Origin: an uncultured Desulfosarcina sp.
GTDB lineage: Bacteria > Desulfobacterota > Desulfobacteria > Desulfobacterales > Desulfosarcinaceae
NCBI RefSeq assembly: GCF_963668215.1
Contig: NZ_OY764190.1
Coordinates: forward strand, 5,890,001 to 5,954,000
Direction of reading: 5' to 3'
Length of the DNA: 64,000 nt
The notes under the pieces are model-generated. The model had not been told where the DNA came from, did not search any database, and saw nothing but the letters and a program-made list of their open reading frames with translations. Each line of letters starts with the position of its first letter. Position 1 is the first letter of the stretch. This document shows positions 51,520-61,029 of the stretch, piece by piece. The position numbers and the translations under genes were made by a program.

Positions 51520-52533
51520 ATGGCAAAAACAGGAATCAAAAACCAAACCAAGCCAACGAACAAGAATTTTCGTATCGTCACCATCGGCGGCGGCAGCGGT
51601 CAGTTCGCCCTGCTCTCCGGGCTGAGAAAATTGACGGGCATCCATGTCAGCGCCGTGGTCTCCATGATGGACAGTGGGGGCAGCACCGGAAGGCTGCGCG
51701 ACGAACTGGGCACCCTGCCTCCCGGCGACATCCTCAAATGCATCCTGGCCCTTTCCCCTCACCAGGAGATGGCCCGTTCCGTTTTTCAGAAGCGCTTTAA
51801 AAAAGACCGCCGCCTGAAAGGGCACAATGCCGGAAACATGCTGCTGACCATGCTTTCGCGCTATACCGGTAGCTTTCCGGCCGGCGTCCAGGCCCTGGCC
51901 GAGATACTGGATGTCCAGGGTGAAATCCTGCCGGTAACCATCGACCGGGCCACCCTGGTGGCCGAACTGACCGACGGCAGCCGCATATTCGGCGAAAGCG
52001 CCATCGACATGCCTCGGGGTCACCAGCGCGAGACCATCCGCGACGTCTACCTGGTCCCGCACCACAGCGATGCCATCGCTGTTTATCCACCGGTGCTCAA
52101 GACCATCGACAAGGCCGATATCATCATCCTCGGTCCGGGCGATCTGTTCACCAGCATCATCCCCAATCTTATCGTACCCGGCCTGAAAGAAAAGCTCGCC
52201 AGCATCTCGGCCCCCATCTATCATGTGGTCAATATCATGACCAAATACGGCGAAACCAACCACTTCCAGGCCTGCGATTTCATCGCTACCCTGGAGGGTT
52301 TCACAGGACGCAGGCTTACCGGGGCCATCGTGAACAACCGGCGCCCCGACGACCGCCTGCTGGAGCTTTACCGCAAACAGAAATCCGACTTCGTCGATAT
52401 CGGCTTCACCGACGACTGCTGCCCTTTAATTGTAAAAGACCTCCTGGAGACTTCCGGCGATATTATTCGGCACGATCCGGAGAAACTGGCCAGGGTGATT
52501 GAGGGGATAATCGAATCTGCGTTGACAGGATAG
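51520..52533 (+). CDS. YvcK/CofD-like protein (gluconeogenesis factor family)
   Basis: 337 residues. IVTIGGGSGQFALLSGL at the N-terminus is the family nucleotide-binding loop, followed by MMDSGGSTGRLRDELG, KGHNAGNML and LGPGDLFTSIIPN. Family members bind UDP-GlcNAc-type ligands and affect carbon and cell-wall metabolism. Start ATG 51520. Confidence 0.9.
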   Translation: MAKTGIKNQTKPTNKNFRIVTIGGGSGQFALLSGLRKLTGIHVSAVVSMMDSGGSTGRLRDELGTLPPGDILKCILALSPHQEMARSVFQKRFKKDRRLKGHNAGNMLLTMLSRYTGSFPAGVQALAEILDVQGEILPVTIDRATLVAELTDGSRIFGESAIDMPRGHQRETIRDVYLVPHHSDAIAVYPPVLKTIDKADIIILGPGDLFTSIIPNLIVPGLKEKLASISAPIYHVVNIMTKYGETNHFQACDFIATLEGFTGRRLTGAIVNNRRPDDRLLELYRKQKSDFVDIGFTDDCCPLIVKDLLETSGDIIRHDPEKLARVIEGIIESALTG

Positions 52534-52550
52534 TATCATATGATACTATC
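52522..52550 (+). promoter_or_regulatory. Promoter with 22-bp palindromic operator for fic
   Basis: TTGACA (52522-52527), a 16-bp spacer and TACTAT (52544-52549) form a promoter; the perfect palindrome GATAGTATCA / TATGATACTATC (52529-52550) covers spacer and -10. Initiation would fall at about 52556, the start codon itself. Confidence 0.65.
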
Positions 52551-52555
52551 AAAAA

Positions 52556-53530
52556 ATGGAAGAAACACTGCACAAATGCCAGTTTAACCAACGAATCATC
52601 CGACTACTTACCGCCATTGCGGAAATGATCGGTACCTTAGAGGGGGTCAAGCTCAATAGACCAGGTCCCACGCTTCGAAAAAGCAACCAAATCCGTACCA
52701 TCCAATCATCCCTGGCCATCGAAGGCAATTCACTTACACAGGATCAGGTAACCGCCTTGATAGACGGAAAGACCGTAATCGGTCCCAGCCAGGACATCAT
52801 CGAAGTGAAAAGCGCCATCCGTATCTATAGACGAATCGGCAAGTTGAATCCGCTTTCTTTAGAATCCCTGCTGAATGCACACGACATTCTCATGGATGGG
52901 TTGCTCCCGTCCAAGGGCAAGCTGCGACAAGAACCCATCGGTGTGATCCGGCCGGGCGATATCTTTCATGCAGCCCCTCCCTGGCAGCAAGTCGAGCCAT
53001 TGATGCGCACCTTGTTTACGTACCTGAAGACATCCGAGGATCATTGGCTTGTGAAATCGTGCCGCTTTCATTTCCAATTGGAATATATTCATCCATTCGT
53101 CGATGGGAACGGCCGTATGGGACGGCTATGGCAAACGCGCCTGCTGATGAAGTATCATCCTATTTTTGAATTTCTGCCCGTGGAGGATCTCGTCAGAAAA
53201 AATCAAAACGAGTATTACCGGGAACTATCCGTTGGAGATGACACTGGAGACTGCACCGGTTTTGTTCAATTGATGCTTGGCCTCGTAAGGAATTCCCTCG
53301 ACGAGTTGATCACCGCAACCCGGGCCGTGACCCTCACATCCATGGATCGATTGGAGATCGCCATGCACGCCATGGGCAAGACATCTTTCTCAAGGAAAGA
53401 CTATCAACTATTTTTTAAAAACATCTCAACTGCAACAGCCAGCCGCGATTTGCAGCAGGGAGTGAAGACGGGACTTCTTGCAAAAAGTGGCGACAAACGG
53501 ACAACGAGGTACAGGATCGTTAAAGGTTGA
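52556..53530 (+). CDS. Fic-family protein AMP-transferase
   Basis: 324 residues. The Fic motif HPFVDGNGRMGR is at 179-190 with catalytic His179; the self-inhibitory helix with S-x3-E-G is Ser52...Glu56-Gly57 (SSLAIEGN), on the N-terminal side (class II). The C-terminal 60 residues are a winged helix-turn-helix (FSRKDYQLFFKNISTATASRD, then LQQGVKTGLL), suited to bind the palindrome in its own promoter. Enzymatic target unknown. Confidence 0.93.
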   Translation: MEETLHKCQFNQRIIRLLTAIAEMIGTLEGVKLNRPGPTLRKSNQIRTIQSSLAIEGNSLTQDQVTALIDGKTVIGPSQDIIEVKSAIRIYRRIGKLNPLSLESLLNAHDILMDGLLPSKGKLRQEPIGVIRPGDIFHAAPPWQQVEPLMRTLFTYLKTSEDHWLVKSCRFHFQLEYIHPFVDGNGRMGRLWQTRLLMKYHPIFEFLPVEDLVRKNQNEYYRELSVGDDTGDCTGFVQLMLGLVRNSLDELITATRAVTLTSMDRLEIAMHAMGKTSFSRKDYQLFFKNISTATASRDLQQGVKTGLLAKSGDKRTTRYRIVKG

Positions 53531-53640
53531 AGGATCTTTCCTACCCCCTCACCCCTATCAGCTACCTCCTATCAGCTACCTCCTACCGCCTACCACCTAT
53601 CACCTATCAGCTATCAGCTACCCGCTATCCCCTCACCCCC
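53531..53640. repeat. Pyrimidine-rich tandem repeats (CTATCAGCTACC type)
   Basis: Tandem, imperfect copies of TATCAGCTACCTCC / ACCTATCACCTATC follow fic. Related motifs (GAGCTATCAGC, AGCTCATAGC) recur near 56712, 57900 and 63460. No gene. Confidence 0.7.
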
Positions 53641-53816
53641 ACAACCATTCCATCCCGCCATATCTCACCAAAAAGGCAATCCCAAGATTGGTCAATCCAT
53701 GAATCAGGATGCAGACCCAAAGGCTGCCGGTCTTTTTGAAAATCCAGGTTGTAAATAGAAAGTATAGCACTGCGGAAAGATATTCATGAATCTGGTTGTC
53801 GCCGGGAATGCGATAA
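53641..53816 (-). pseudogene. CAAX-protease-related gene, C-terminal fragment
   Basis: The frame on the minus strand reads RIPGDNQIHEYLSAVLYFLF, then TTWIFKKTGSLWVCILIHGLTNLGIAF, the last helices of a CPBP-type glutamic protease with His in ILIHGLTN. The N-terminal part is on the other side of the IS21 element at 56010-56601. In a PEP-CTERM neighbourhood it fits the CAAX-protease-related membrane protein of that system. Confidence 0.85.
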
Positions 53817-53898
53817 TGTACCAAAAATGGGAACGAAAAGTGTACCACCCATGAATAGCACCGCATGGTAGACTCCTTCCTGAAAGGAGGGTGTCGCC

Positions 53899-55167
53899 AT
53901 GATTTCATGGGAGGCGTACATGGACATTATTGCATTGCATCAACAAGGCCTTTCGCAAAGGGAGATCACCAAACGAACTGGCCGCCATCGCAAGACCGTT
54001 AAAAAATATATTCAGAATGGACAAACTCCCGGTTACCACAAGGCCCAACGGCGCGAAAGCATCCTGGCTCCCTACTACCCGGTGATTAACGATTTCCTCG
54101 AAGAGGATGATTACCGTGCCACCTGGATCTATCAACGACTCAAACAGTTAGGCTATGCTGGCGGATACGATACCGTCAAAATCTATGTCCGCAGGCGCAA
54201 ACGAAAACGCAAGCGCCAGGCTTACATCCGGTTCGAGACGATTCCCGGATTGCAGGGGCAGATGGACTGGGCCGACTTCAAGGTCGCGGATTTCAAGGGC
54301 GGCAGTTTTACCGTTTACCTGTTCGTCCTGGTCCTGGGATTTTCCCGGGCCATGTTTGCCATGTTCGTTGACCGCTGCACCCTGCAGTCCTTCATGGATG
54401 CCCATATTGCCGCCTTTCACTACCTGGGCGGGATTCCCATGGAAATGCTCTATGACAACATGAAGCATGTGGTGATCAGCCGCACAGGTGGGCAGACTGT
54501 TTTCAATGTCGAGTTCATGCACTTTACCCAGCACTATGGTTTCAAGCCTCTGGCCTGCATGCCCTACAGTCCCTGGGTGAAAGGCAAGGTGGAACGCCCG
54601 GTGGATTACATTCGCGAGTCGTTCTGGCGCGGTTATGCCTTTACCAGCATCGAGCAGGCGAACCGGGATCTTCTCAGCTGGCTTGACGAAACAGCCAATC
54701 GCAGGAAGCATGGAACCCACCGGCAGCTGGTGGACCTGCGCTGGCGGCAGGAACAATCCAGCTTAAGTCCATGCCCTGCCAGCGACTACGATACGTCCAT
54801 AAAAGAGTATCGCAGGGTCTACAAGGACTGCTATATTTCCTATAACGCCAGCCGGTATCAGGTGCCGCCGGATGTGGTCGGCAAAAAGATCCTGCTGAAG
54901 GTCAAGGACGGTATCATCCGATTCTACGATGACGACCGGCTGCTGGCCACGCATAGGGAAGCCGAGGAAAAGGGCAGCTGGGTTACCGATGCGAATATCA
55001 CCGCCCAGATCCTGAAGCAGCGGCAGAAAGCGAAAAAGAAATACGGTCGCACCAAAGGCAAGGCCACCCGGGGACTGGTGAATGCTAGTTTGTTCCCACA
55101 GGTGCTTTACCGTCCGCTGTCCGTGTATGAGCAGATCGCGAAAGGAGGTGGCACATGGATCAACTGA
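53899..55167 (+). CDS. istA: IS21 transposase IstA
   Basis: 422 residues; GAAAGGAGGGTGTCGCC precedes ATG 53899. Helix-turn-helix (LSQREITKRTGRHRKTVKKY), then the rve core (MDWADFKV, MEMLYDNMKHVV, GKVERPVDYIRE) and a C-terminal beta-barrel-like domain. Overlaps istB by 13 bases. Confidence 0.95.
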   Translation: MISWEAYMDIIALHQQGLSQREITKRTGRHRKTVKKYIQNGQTPGYHKAQRRESILAPYYPVINDFLEEDDYRATWIYQRLKQLGYAGGYDTVKIYVRRRKRKRKRQAYIRFETIPGLQGQMDWADFKVADFKGGSFTVYLFVLVLGFSRAMFAMFVDRCTLQSFMDAHIAAFHYLGGIPMEMLYDNMKHVVISRTGGQTVFNVEFMHFTQHYGFKPLACMPYSPWVKGKVERPVDYIRESFWRGYAFTSIEQANRDLLSWLDETANRRKHGTHRQLVDLRWRQEQSSLSPCPASDYDTSIKEYRRVYKDCYISYNASRYQVPPDVVGKKILLKVKDGIIRFYDDDRLLATHREAEEKGSWVTDANITAQILKQRQKAKKKYGRTKGKATRGLVNASLFPQVLYRPLSVYEQIAKGGGTWIN

Positions 55168-55949
55168 TCGCCGACCGCCTCCAGGACAACCTCAAACGGC
55201 TCAAGCTCACCCAGGCCGCCGAGATGCTCGAAACCGTGGTCGCCAAAGCCGAGTCCGACAAGGACTCTTATCTGTCTTTTCTGGATCAGCTGCTGGAAGA
55301 GGAAGTCGCCGCCAAGGAAAAACGGCGCGTACAGACCGCCATGAAGACCGCCGGGTTGCCATCGGCCAAGACCATCGAAGAGTACGATTTTACCTTTCAC
55401 CCCAAGCTGAACAAAAAGGAGGTGATGGCCCTTTTCGATCTGGATTTCATCGGCAAGCAGGAGAACGTGATTTTCCTGGGACCGCCGGGCGTTGGCAAAA
55501 CCCATCTGGCCATATCGCTGGCGATCAAGGCCTGCCATCACGGGTTCAAGGTCTACTTCACCACCATGGACACCCTGATGAGGAAACTCAAAGAGCCCCA
55601 GTCCCGGCACAAGGCATATCTGACTTCGGCCCTGGTGGTAGTCGATGAAGTCGGGTACCTGCCCATCGACACGAAGGAGGCGTATCTGTTCTTTCAGTTC
55701 GTCTCTTATCGCTACGAGCGATCATCGACGCTGATCACCTCCAACAAGAGCTTCGGGGACTGGCAAGAGTTGTTCGGCGAGCAGGTCATCGCCACCGCGA
55801 TCCTCGACCGGCTGCTGCATCACTGCCGGGTGGTCAACATCAAGGGGCACAGCTATCGGCTCCGCGGGCACAGTTTTTCAAAGAACGATTTCGCCACGGT
55901 CGGTTCCTCAGGGTTGGCCGACGTGGATGGGAAGACGGAGAATCAATGA
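55155..55949 (+). CDS. istB: IS21 helper ATPase IstB
   Basis: 264 residues; GCGAAAGGAGGTGGCAC precedes ATG 55155. DnaA-like AAA+ ATPase with Walker A GPPGVGKT (109-116) and Walker B LVVVDEVGYLPID. Selects target DNA for IstA. Confidence 0.95.
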   Translation: MDQLIADRLQDNLKRLKLTQAAEMLETVVAKAESDKDSYLSFLDQLLEEEVAAKEKRRVQTAMKTAGLPSAKTIEEYDFTFHPKLNKKEVMALFDLDFIGKQENVIFLGPPGVGKTHLAISLAIKACHHGFKVYFTTMDTLMRKLKEPQSRHKAYLTSALVVVDEVGYLPIDTKEAYLFFQFVSYRYERSSTLITSNKSFGDWQELFGEQVIATAILDRLLHHCRVVNIKGHSYRLRGHSFSKNDFATVGSSGLADVDGKTENQ

Positions 55950-56009
55950 GCTCCAGGGTGGTACATTTTTATTTTCCCACTTCTGGTACACTTTTCATTC
56001 CCATTGACA

Positions 56010-56601
56010 TCTGGTGGCCGGCAGCGAAAACGATGGTCGCTCCTGTCACGGCGAAAGGACTCAATGGCAAGGTATTCAGAAATTGGGGGTTCTGATCCAG
56101 CGTGTCCACAATAGATGCAAACACGCCCTTCTCCTGCCGCTGCAAGCCCGCCTGATGAAGCCATCTCATCACGTAGACGCGAATAAGCAATTCCTCGAAA
56201 ATGGCCACCAGGATCACCGAATTGAGCAATCGCAGATAAAAATAGCTTGCGGAAGTCTCCCCTGCCCCGGTAGAAATCCCGTCTGAAATACCCAATGCCG
56301 ACAGCAGATAAAAAGGTCCGATCCAGCACAGCAGGGCTACGGGCAGGGACAGCAGGGCGATGATTCCCTGGATCGGTTTCAGGGTACCGAAGCGATAGTA
56401 TTTCAAAAAGAAGATCAGGACGGCGGCAGTGACCGCCAGCTTCACCGCCTGGGCGCTTTCCACCGGCAACAGAGACTCCGGGATGCTGGAGATTGCGACA
56501 TAGACCAGATAGGGTATCAAGTATGGCCACAGCAGATCTTGAAAGGAACGATCGTCGGCAAGCAGGTGGGTCGTTTCGGCTGAAGTTGCCGCAATGGGCA
56601 T
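56010..56601 (-). pseudogene. CAAX-protease-related gene, N-terminal fragment
   Basis: From ATG 56601 (ATAGGAAACTCC upstream). Several membrane helices (LLWPYLIPYLVYVAISSI, LAVTAAVLIFFLKYY, LLSLPVALLCWIGPFYLL) and the CPBP catalytic EE-x3-R in IFEELLIRVYVMRWL, then ATIVFAAGH, where the IS21 end interrupts. Together with 53641-53816 it formed one gene. Confidence 0.88.
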
Positions 56602-56822
56602 GGAGTTTCCTATCATGCGCCGGGTGTTTGGAAAATTGGAAGAAACTTCTACACTTCAAAACAAAATCCGGCACCATTCATGTTCTTCTGGTTTGGGAAT
56701 GGCTCTGTTCGCTATGAGCGATTAGCAATTCCATTCTCTCGCCCATTACCAATCGCCTATGCTCCATAGCCCTTTTCTATCAGCAATGAGCAATGAGCTA
56801 TAAACTCGCGCCTACAACAAAC

Positions 56823-56856
56823 AAAAAAAACCGCCAAGCCTTTTCAGACCTGGCGG
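56823..56856 (-). terminator. Terminator of the PEP-CTERM gene
   Basis: On the minus strand CCGCCA...TGGCGG with a 14-base loop followed by eight T. Confidence 0.85.
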
Positions 56857-56882
56857 CTTTCTATCAAAGCAAGACGCTTATC

Positions 56883-57458
56883 TTATTTCTTGAAGAACTT
56901 TTTCCGGGAACCCATTGCCAAGCCGACCAGGCCGGTGCCAAGAAGGAGCATAGTGGCTGGTTCGGGGACCGGGGTGTAATCGCCAGCTAAAGTAACATTA
57001 AACACATTAATGTCTTCATTATAACGCCATGATGTATCAAAATAATCAGAAAGAATAAATTCAACAATCAAGCCGCCGCTAGTACCATCGGCAAGATTTA
57101 AGTCTGTATAATGCCAACCAAGACCATTATCCATATCCCAATTGTTTGTCATCTTAATACCGTTAATCCAAATATCAACATACTCACTAATAGATCCCCA
57201 TCCATAATCACTAGAATCATCCCCTGATACTGACCAATAAATGTTTGCTGTATTGATTATATCGTTTTCACCAATATCACCGACAGCTAAAGTATCATTA
57301 AGTAAATCAAAAGTCCATGTGTACGATATCAACCCATTACGACCCTCTTGAAAAGTCACTACAGTGGTGTCTATGTCTTGGTATTCGATGGCGCTCACAC
57401 TCCCGACAACACCAAAAACCAATAAAACCGAGATCATTAAAACCAATAATTTTTTCAT
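56883..57458 (-). CDS. PEP-CTERM sorting-domain protein
   Basis: 191 residues. Signal peptide KKLLVLMISVLLVFGVVGSVSA, a secreted Tyr/Asp/Trp-rich beta domain, and the C-terminal sorting signal VPEPATMLLLGTGLVGLAM followed by SRKKFFKK. Exosortase is expected to cleave and anchor such proteins in the extracellular matrix. No exosortase gene is in the window. Confidence 0.95.
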   Translation of the reverse strand: MKKLLVLMISVLLVFGVVGSVSAIEYQDIDTTVVTFQEGRNGLISYTWTFDLLNDTLAVGDIGENDIINTANIYWSVSGDDSSDYGWGSISEYVDIWINGIKMTNNWDMDNGLGWHYTDLNLADGTSGGLIVEFILSDYFDTSWRYNEDINVFNVTLAGDYTPVPEPATMLLLGTGLVGLAMGSRKKFFKK

Positions 57459-58112
57459 GATTCACCTCTTTTTACTTTGATTATTATGGACTCCTCAATC
57501 TTCCTTTGCCTCTCTTCAATCCTCCTTTCCGATTGAAACAATCGAATTTTTTTGTAGCTATCAGCCATAAAACACATTTGGCAACGCTATTTGTGGCAAA
57601 TAAAAATGGAAATTATTATAGGGAAACTATTTCGACTTACTCAAGGACCGGGCCAGAAGTGAAGTAGCAATTTTTTATTTTTAAGTTTCGCCCATTTACC
57701 ATTTTGTTTCATAAAGTTACGAAATCATATGAACACCGTTCATTTCTTTTTATGAAACCTTTATTATTACCAATCCTGGCTTTTTTGTGTAAAACAGGTT
57801 ATAGTAATTAGGTAATTATGTAAATTTTTTCACACAATTTGTTGTCGATAGCTTTTTGAGATATGAGATTCGGGATGTGGGAGATGGGAAACAACTCATG
57901 GCTGATAGCTCATAGCTCATACATAGGTCAAAGCACGTAGTTCGTAGCTCATAGGGAGGAAGGCGTCTTGAATTGAGCGCTGTTGCTGTAAAATACCTCT
58001 GCGTTCTTCGCGTCTCGAGCGTAACAGGCGGTGAGAAAGAGGTGTTTTGGCTGTAGGCTAAAGCGGTTTAGCACTGATGATATACCCGGATACCCGCAAC
58101 CCTTTCCGGAAC
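57459..58112. promoter_or_regulatory. Long AT-rich leader of the PEP-CTERM gene, with motif shared with the second PEP-CTERM gene
   Basis: 650 bp without a gene. TGTAAAACAGGTTATAG at 57788-57804 recurs with one mismatch at 63332-63348, in the same position upstream of the second PEP-CTERM gene; GGCTTT before it and TTCACAC after it are also shared. 57890-57960 is decayed AGCTCATAGC-type repeat. Confidence 0.55.
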
Positions 58113-59267
58113 CTAAATTCTCCAAGCATTGCGGAAATTTCTTATCACGGCATCTTCCCTGTCCACTTCCAGGTCACCGTCGTAAACCAGCATTCCGGAT
58201 TGTTTTGAGCCCGATAATTTTTGAAAATAGCGGATTCCTTTCAGAAATTCCCCCCTGTAAACCCGAGACGATTTGATTTCGATGGGTATAAAGAACGATC
58301 CTGAAGGATAGAGAAGATCGATCTCATGCTGATAACGGTCGCGATAAAAATAGAGGCCGGGTTCCAAGCCTGCATTGATCCTTGATTTATAGGCTTCCGC
58401 GATCACCATATTCTCGAACAGTCCGCCAAAGGCCGGATCGCGTTCCAGTTGCTCCGGGTTCTCTATTCCCAAAAGGTAACAGGCAAGCCCCACTTCAACA
58501 AAATAAATCTTAGGAGATTTGGTCATCCGCTTTCCGAAATTATTGAAAAACGGTGGAAGTCTGAAAATTATGAAAGAGGCTTCCAGGAGACTGAGCCATT
58601 TTTTGATCTGTGGCGCACTGATGCCGACCTGCCCGGCAAGGCCACTGTAATTGATTTCATGCCCGATCCGTCCGGCCAAAAGCTTAAGAAAAAGTTCGAA
58701 CGCCTGCTGGTTTTCAATGGCCATGAGTTTTCGGACATCTCGTTCGACATAGGTCTGGAAATAATCTCTGTAAAAACGCCCCGGTCTTATGTTCTTATCG
58801 TGAAGCCTTGGCATGAATCCATTATGAATCAGGGTTTCCCTTTCCATTTGCGTATATTCTTTTTCAAGTTCATTCAGCGCAAAAGGAAACAGCGTCAGCA
58901 GGGCCGTTCTCCCCGCCAGGGATTGTGTGATTGCCTCTCTCAACTGCAACTGGTGGCTACCGGTGAGGATATATCCCCCGGTAAGCTCCGGCTTTTCATC
59001 GACAGCCACCTGAACCCATGATAAAAGCTCGGGAACATTTTGTATTTCGTCGAAAACGACCGGAGCCGGATACCGGAGCATAAATGTTTTGGGATCATCC
59101 AAGGCAAGGCTACGCAACTCCGGATTTTCAAGATTCACGTAGGCATGGTGTTGGAAAAGTTTTCTGGCCAGGGTGGTTTTACCGGACTGCCGAGGGCCGA
59201 TGATAGTAATAACCGGGTATTCATCGGCAGTTGTTTTTAACTCGTTTTCAATTATTCGATCCAACAT
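58113..59267 (-). CDS. AAA_14/DUF4143 ATPase
   Basis: 384 residues. Walker A GPRQSGKT (24-31), Walker B APVVFDEIQN (Asp73-Glu74), sensor-like YILTGSHQLQL, then DUF4143 with a winged helix and a restriction-enzyme-like end (QHEIDLLYPSGSFFIPIEIK). Common single-gene family in bacteria and archaea, often mobile; function unknown. Confidence 0.9.
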   Translation of the reverse strand: MLDRIIENELKTTADEYPVITIIGPRQSGKTTLARKLFQHHAYVNLENPELRSLALDDPKTFMLRYPAPVVFDEIQNVPELLSWVQVAVDEKPELTGGYILTGSHQLQLREAITQSLAGRTALLTLFPFALNELEKEYTQMERETLIHNGFMPRLHDKNIRPGRFYRDYFQTYVERDVRKLMAIENQQAFELFLKLLAGRIGHEINYSGLAGQVGISAPQIKKWLSLLEASFIIFRLPPFFNNFGKRMTKSPKIYFVEVGLACYLLGIENPEQLERDPAFGGLFENMVIAEAYKSRINAGLEPGLYFYRDRYQHEIDLLYPSGSFFIPIEIKSSRVYRGEFLKGIRYFQKLSGSKQSGMLVYDGDLEVDREDAVIRNFRNAWRI

Positions 59268-59378
59268 AACACAGACAATTCCAAACTTGGAGTTTATATT
59301 TGTCTGTATATTTCTATCGGGTTTTCGTCAACAATTAATTTTGACTTTTTGCGAGTTCATCAAAACAGATCCGCTACC

Positions 59379-59598
59379 TCACCCCAACTGCTTCGCTACC
59401 CTCAACATTTTGTCATCAGCGGAAAAAAATAATCGCTTTCCGGTTAATCACGTTAGCCGTTTCCGCAACCATCAACTCTGGTGCAATGGCACGGCTGTCT
59501 CCTCTTTCCACTTCGCGCATGAAAGTCATAAACCCTTCCGGCTGAAAGCCGTCGGGAACGAATAAACGGATCAGGGCGGAAGTGTGCCCCCCAAACAT
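59379..59598 (-). pseudogene. PIN-domain (VapC-type) toxin, fragmentary
   Basis: The upstream frame reads SALIRLFVPDG ... IAPELMVAETANVINRKAI, the N-terminal half of a PIN ribonuclease. A few bases on, another frame gives SADDKMLRVAKQLG and a stop at 59379, the usual C-terminal end of the fold. About 50 central residues are missing, so it is inactive. No antitoxin gene is recognisable. Confidence 0.7.
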
Positions 59599-59811
59599 CG
59601 GTTGCGGTCCTCACATACAATTTTCACGGTATCTTTTTTAACTGGCGATCCCCAAGTCGTTTCCGCCAGGCGGCTGCATTGGATAGGGAGAGGATCGATG
59701 GGCCAATTTGACTTCCTGATCGAGGATCAATTTGATCTGCTCCTGAAGGCTCCGCCGGTATTTTTGGGCCATTAGTTGCAACCGGTGGCATAGGGCTACA
59801 CGATTTTCGCA
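59599..59811. other. Non-coding gap
   Basis: 213 bp without a feature that I can assign; it lies between the PIN remnant and the terminator of the next gene. Confidence 0.4.
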
Positions 59812-59815
59812 TAAA

Positions 59816-59857
59816 AAAGGGGAAGTCCGGAATTTGCATTTCCGTCCTTCCCCTTGG
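59816..59857 (-). terminator. Terminator of the second PEP-CTERM gene
   Basis: AAGGGGAAG.CCGGAA pairs with TTCCG.CCTTCCCCTT; read on the minus strand it is followed by TTTTTTA. Confidence 0.85.
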
Positions 59858-59907
59858 ATAATTGGATTGCGTCTTTTCCGCCTGAGTCAGCAGAAAAGTT
59901 CCACCGC

Positions 59908-60421
59908 TTATTTGCTTAACATCTTTTTACGGCTCATTCCGGCAATGCCGAGCAACCCAGTACCGAGGAGTAGCATAGTGGCTGGTTCAGGAACGGGAGC
60001 TGTAGCTTCGGCAGTTAATGAAGCGCCTTTTAACCAAAAATTACCATCATCGGAAGTAATCGTCGCAGTAATTATACCTGTCTCACTTAACTCTATAATA
60101 GATGTTAAGGTGAACGATATTTCACCGGTATCAACTTCCCATGAAAAGCTATTAGTGCCTAAATCCAACTCCGCATATTCTTCCCACCATTTATCCGTAT
60201 CCGTTTCCCATAGACTGAGAGTGACAGACGCAGATGTAACAACTTGTGTAGTATAATCGTATCCTTCCTCGTTAATATTAAACGTCCAAGAATATGATTC
60301 AACTTCCCCGAGCCATTTGTTTTGCCCTAAATGGACGAAGCAATCATGGTCTACGGTGTATGAAATTGCGCTCGCCGTTCCCGCGAAACCAAAAACCAAC
60401 ACAACAGATGCCAACAAAAAC
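59908..60421 (-). pseudogene. PEP-CTERM protein gene, main part, cut in the signal peptide by IS4
   Basis: The frame begins at the IS junction and continues ASVVLVFGFAGTASA, a secreted beta-rich domain, VPEPATMLLLGTGLLGIAGM and SRKKMLSK. The missing start (ATG AAA AAA GTT CTG TTT TTG) lies at 63012-63034 across the IS4 element. Removing the IS and one 9-bp duplication gives MKKVLFLLASVVLVFGFAG, a proper signal peptide, so the original gene was intact at insertion. Confidence 0.93.
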
Positions 60422-61029
60422 CAGTAATTTCCGGCTAAGTACTTGCATTAACGGTATGTAATTCTTGCTCTTTAAAATTTGAATCAGGGGGTTTGCCAAA
60501 AACACCAGCGCGTAATTCATTCCGGATTTTTATGCGCAGTTGGCGGACTCTCTTGATGGAAACGCGCTCGTTAAATTGGCGATGGCAATAGATTGCCAGC
60601 AACAAATAGGTGATCAGACCTGCCAGAATTTGCACCATCAAGCCATGCTCGCTCCTGGCGATGAGATGATACACTTTAAGGTGCCGTTTCCACCAAGCGA
60701 AAAAATTTTCGATATCCCATCGGAGCTTATAGGCAGTGGCGATTTGCTCGGCAGTTAAATCAAAACGATTCGTAGCGATCCAGTATTTAACGCGATCCAC
60801 CTCGTAACCCACCAAACGAAGTGGGGTTTGTGTTTGATTGACTTCCGTGGTGCCCAGAACAACGATGGCATCAAAAAAAACGATACTATCAGAGGCAATG
60901 GGGTTTTGTTTAATGATCGTTTTCTTGGTGCTGGCTTTAATCCGGCACATAAACTTAAATGGCCTTGAAAGGAGAGACAGCCTGAAGGGTGAGATAAGCA
61001 ATGAGACGAAATCATGATTGTTGTCGGCT

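Larger units (their letters stand above)
53817..56009 (+). mobile_element. IS21-family insertion sequence
   Basis: The ends are related inverted sequences starting TGT: left TGTACCAAAAATGGGAACG, right (inward) TGTCAATGGGAATGAAAAGT, each followed by GTGTACC. Two genes, istA and istB. No clear target duplication found. Confidence 0.85.

Noticed and set aside
59624-59839. 71-codon leftward frame before the second PEP-CTERM terminator
   Set aside because: Overlaps the terminator, no ribosome-binding site, no recognisable features.
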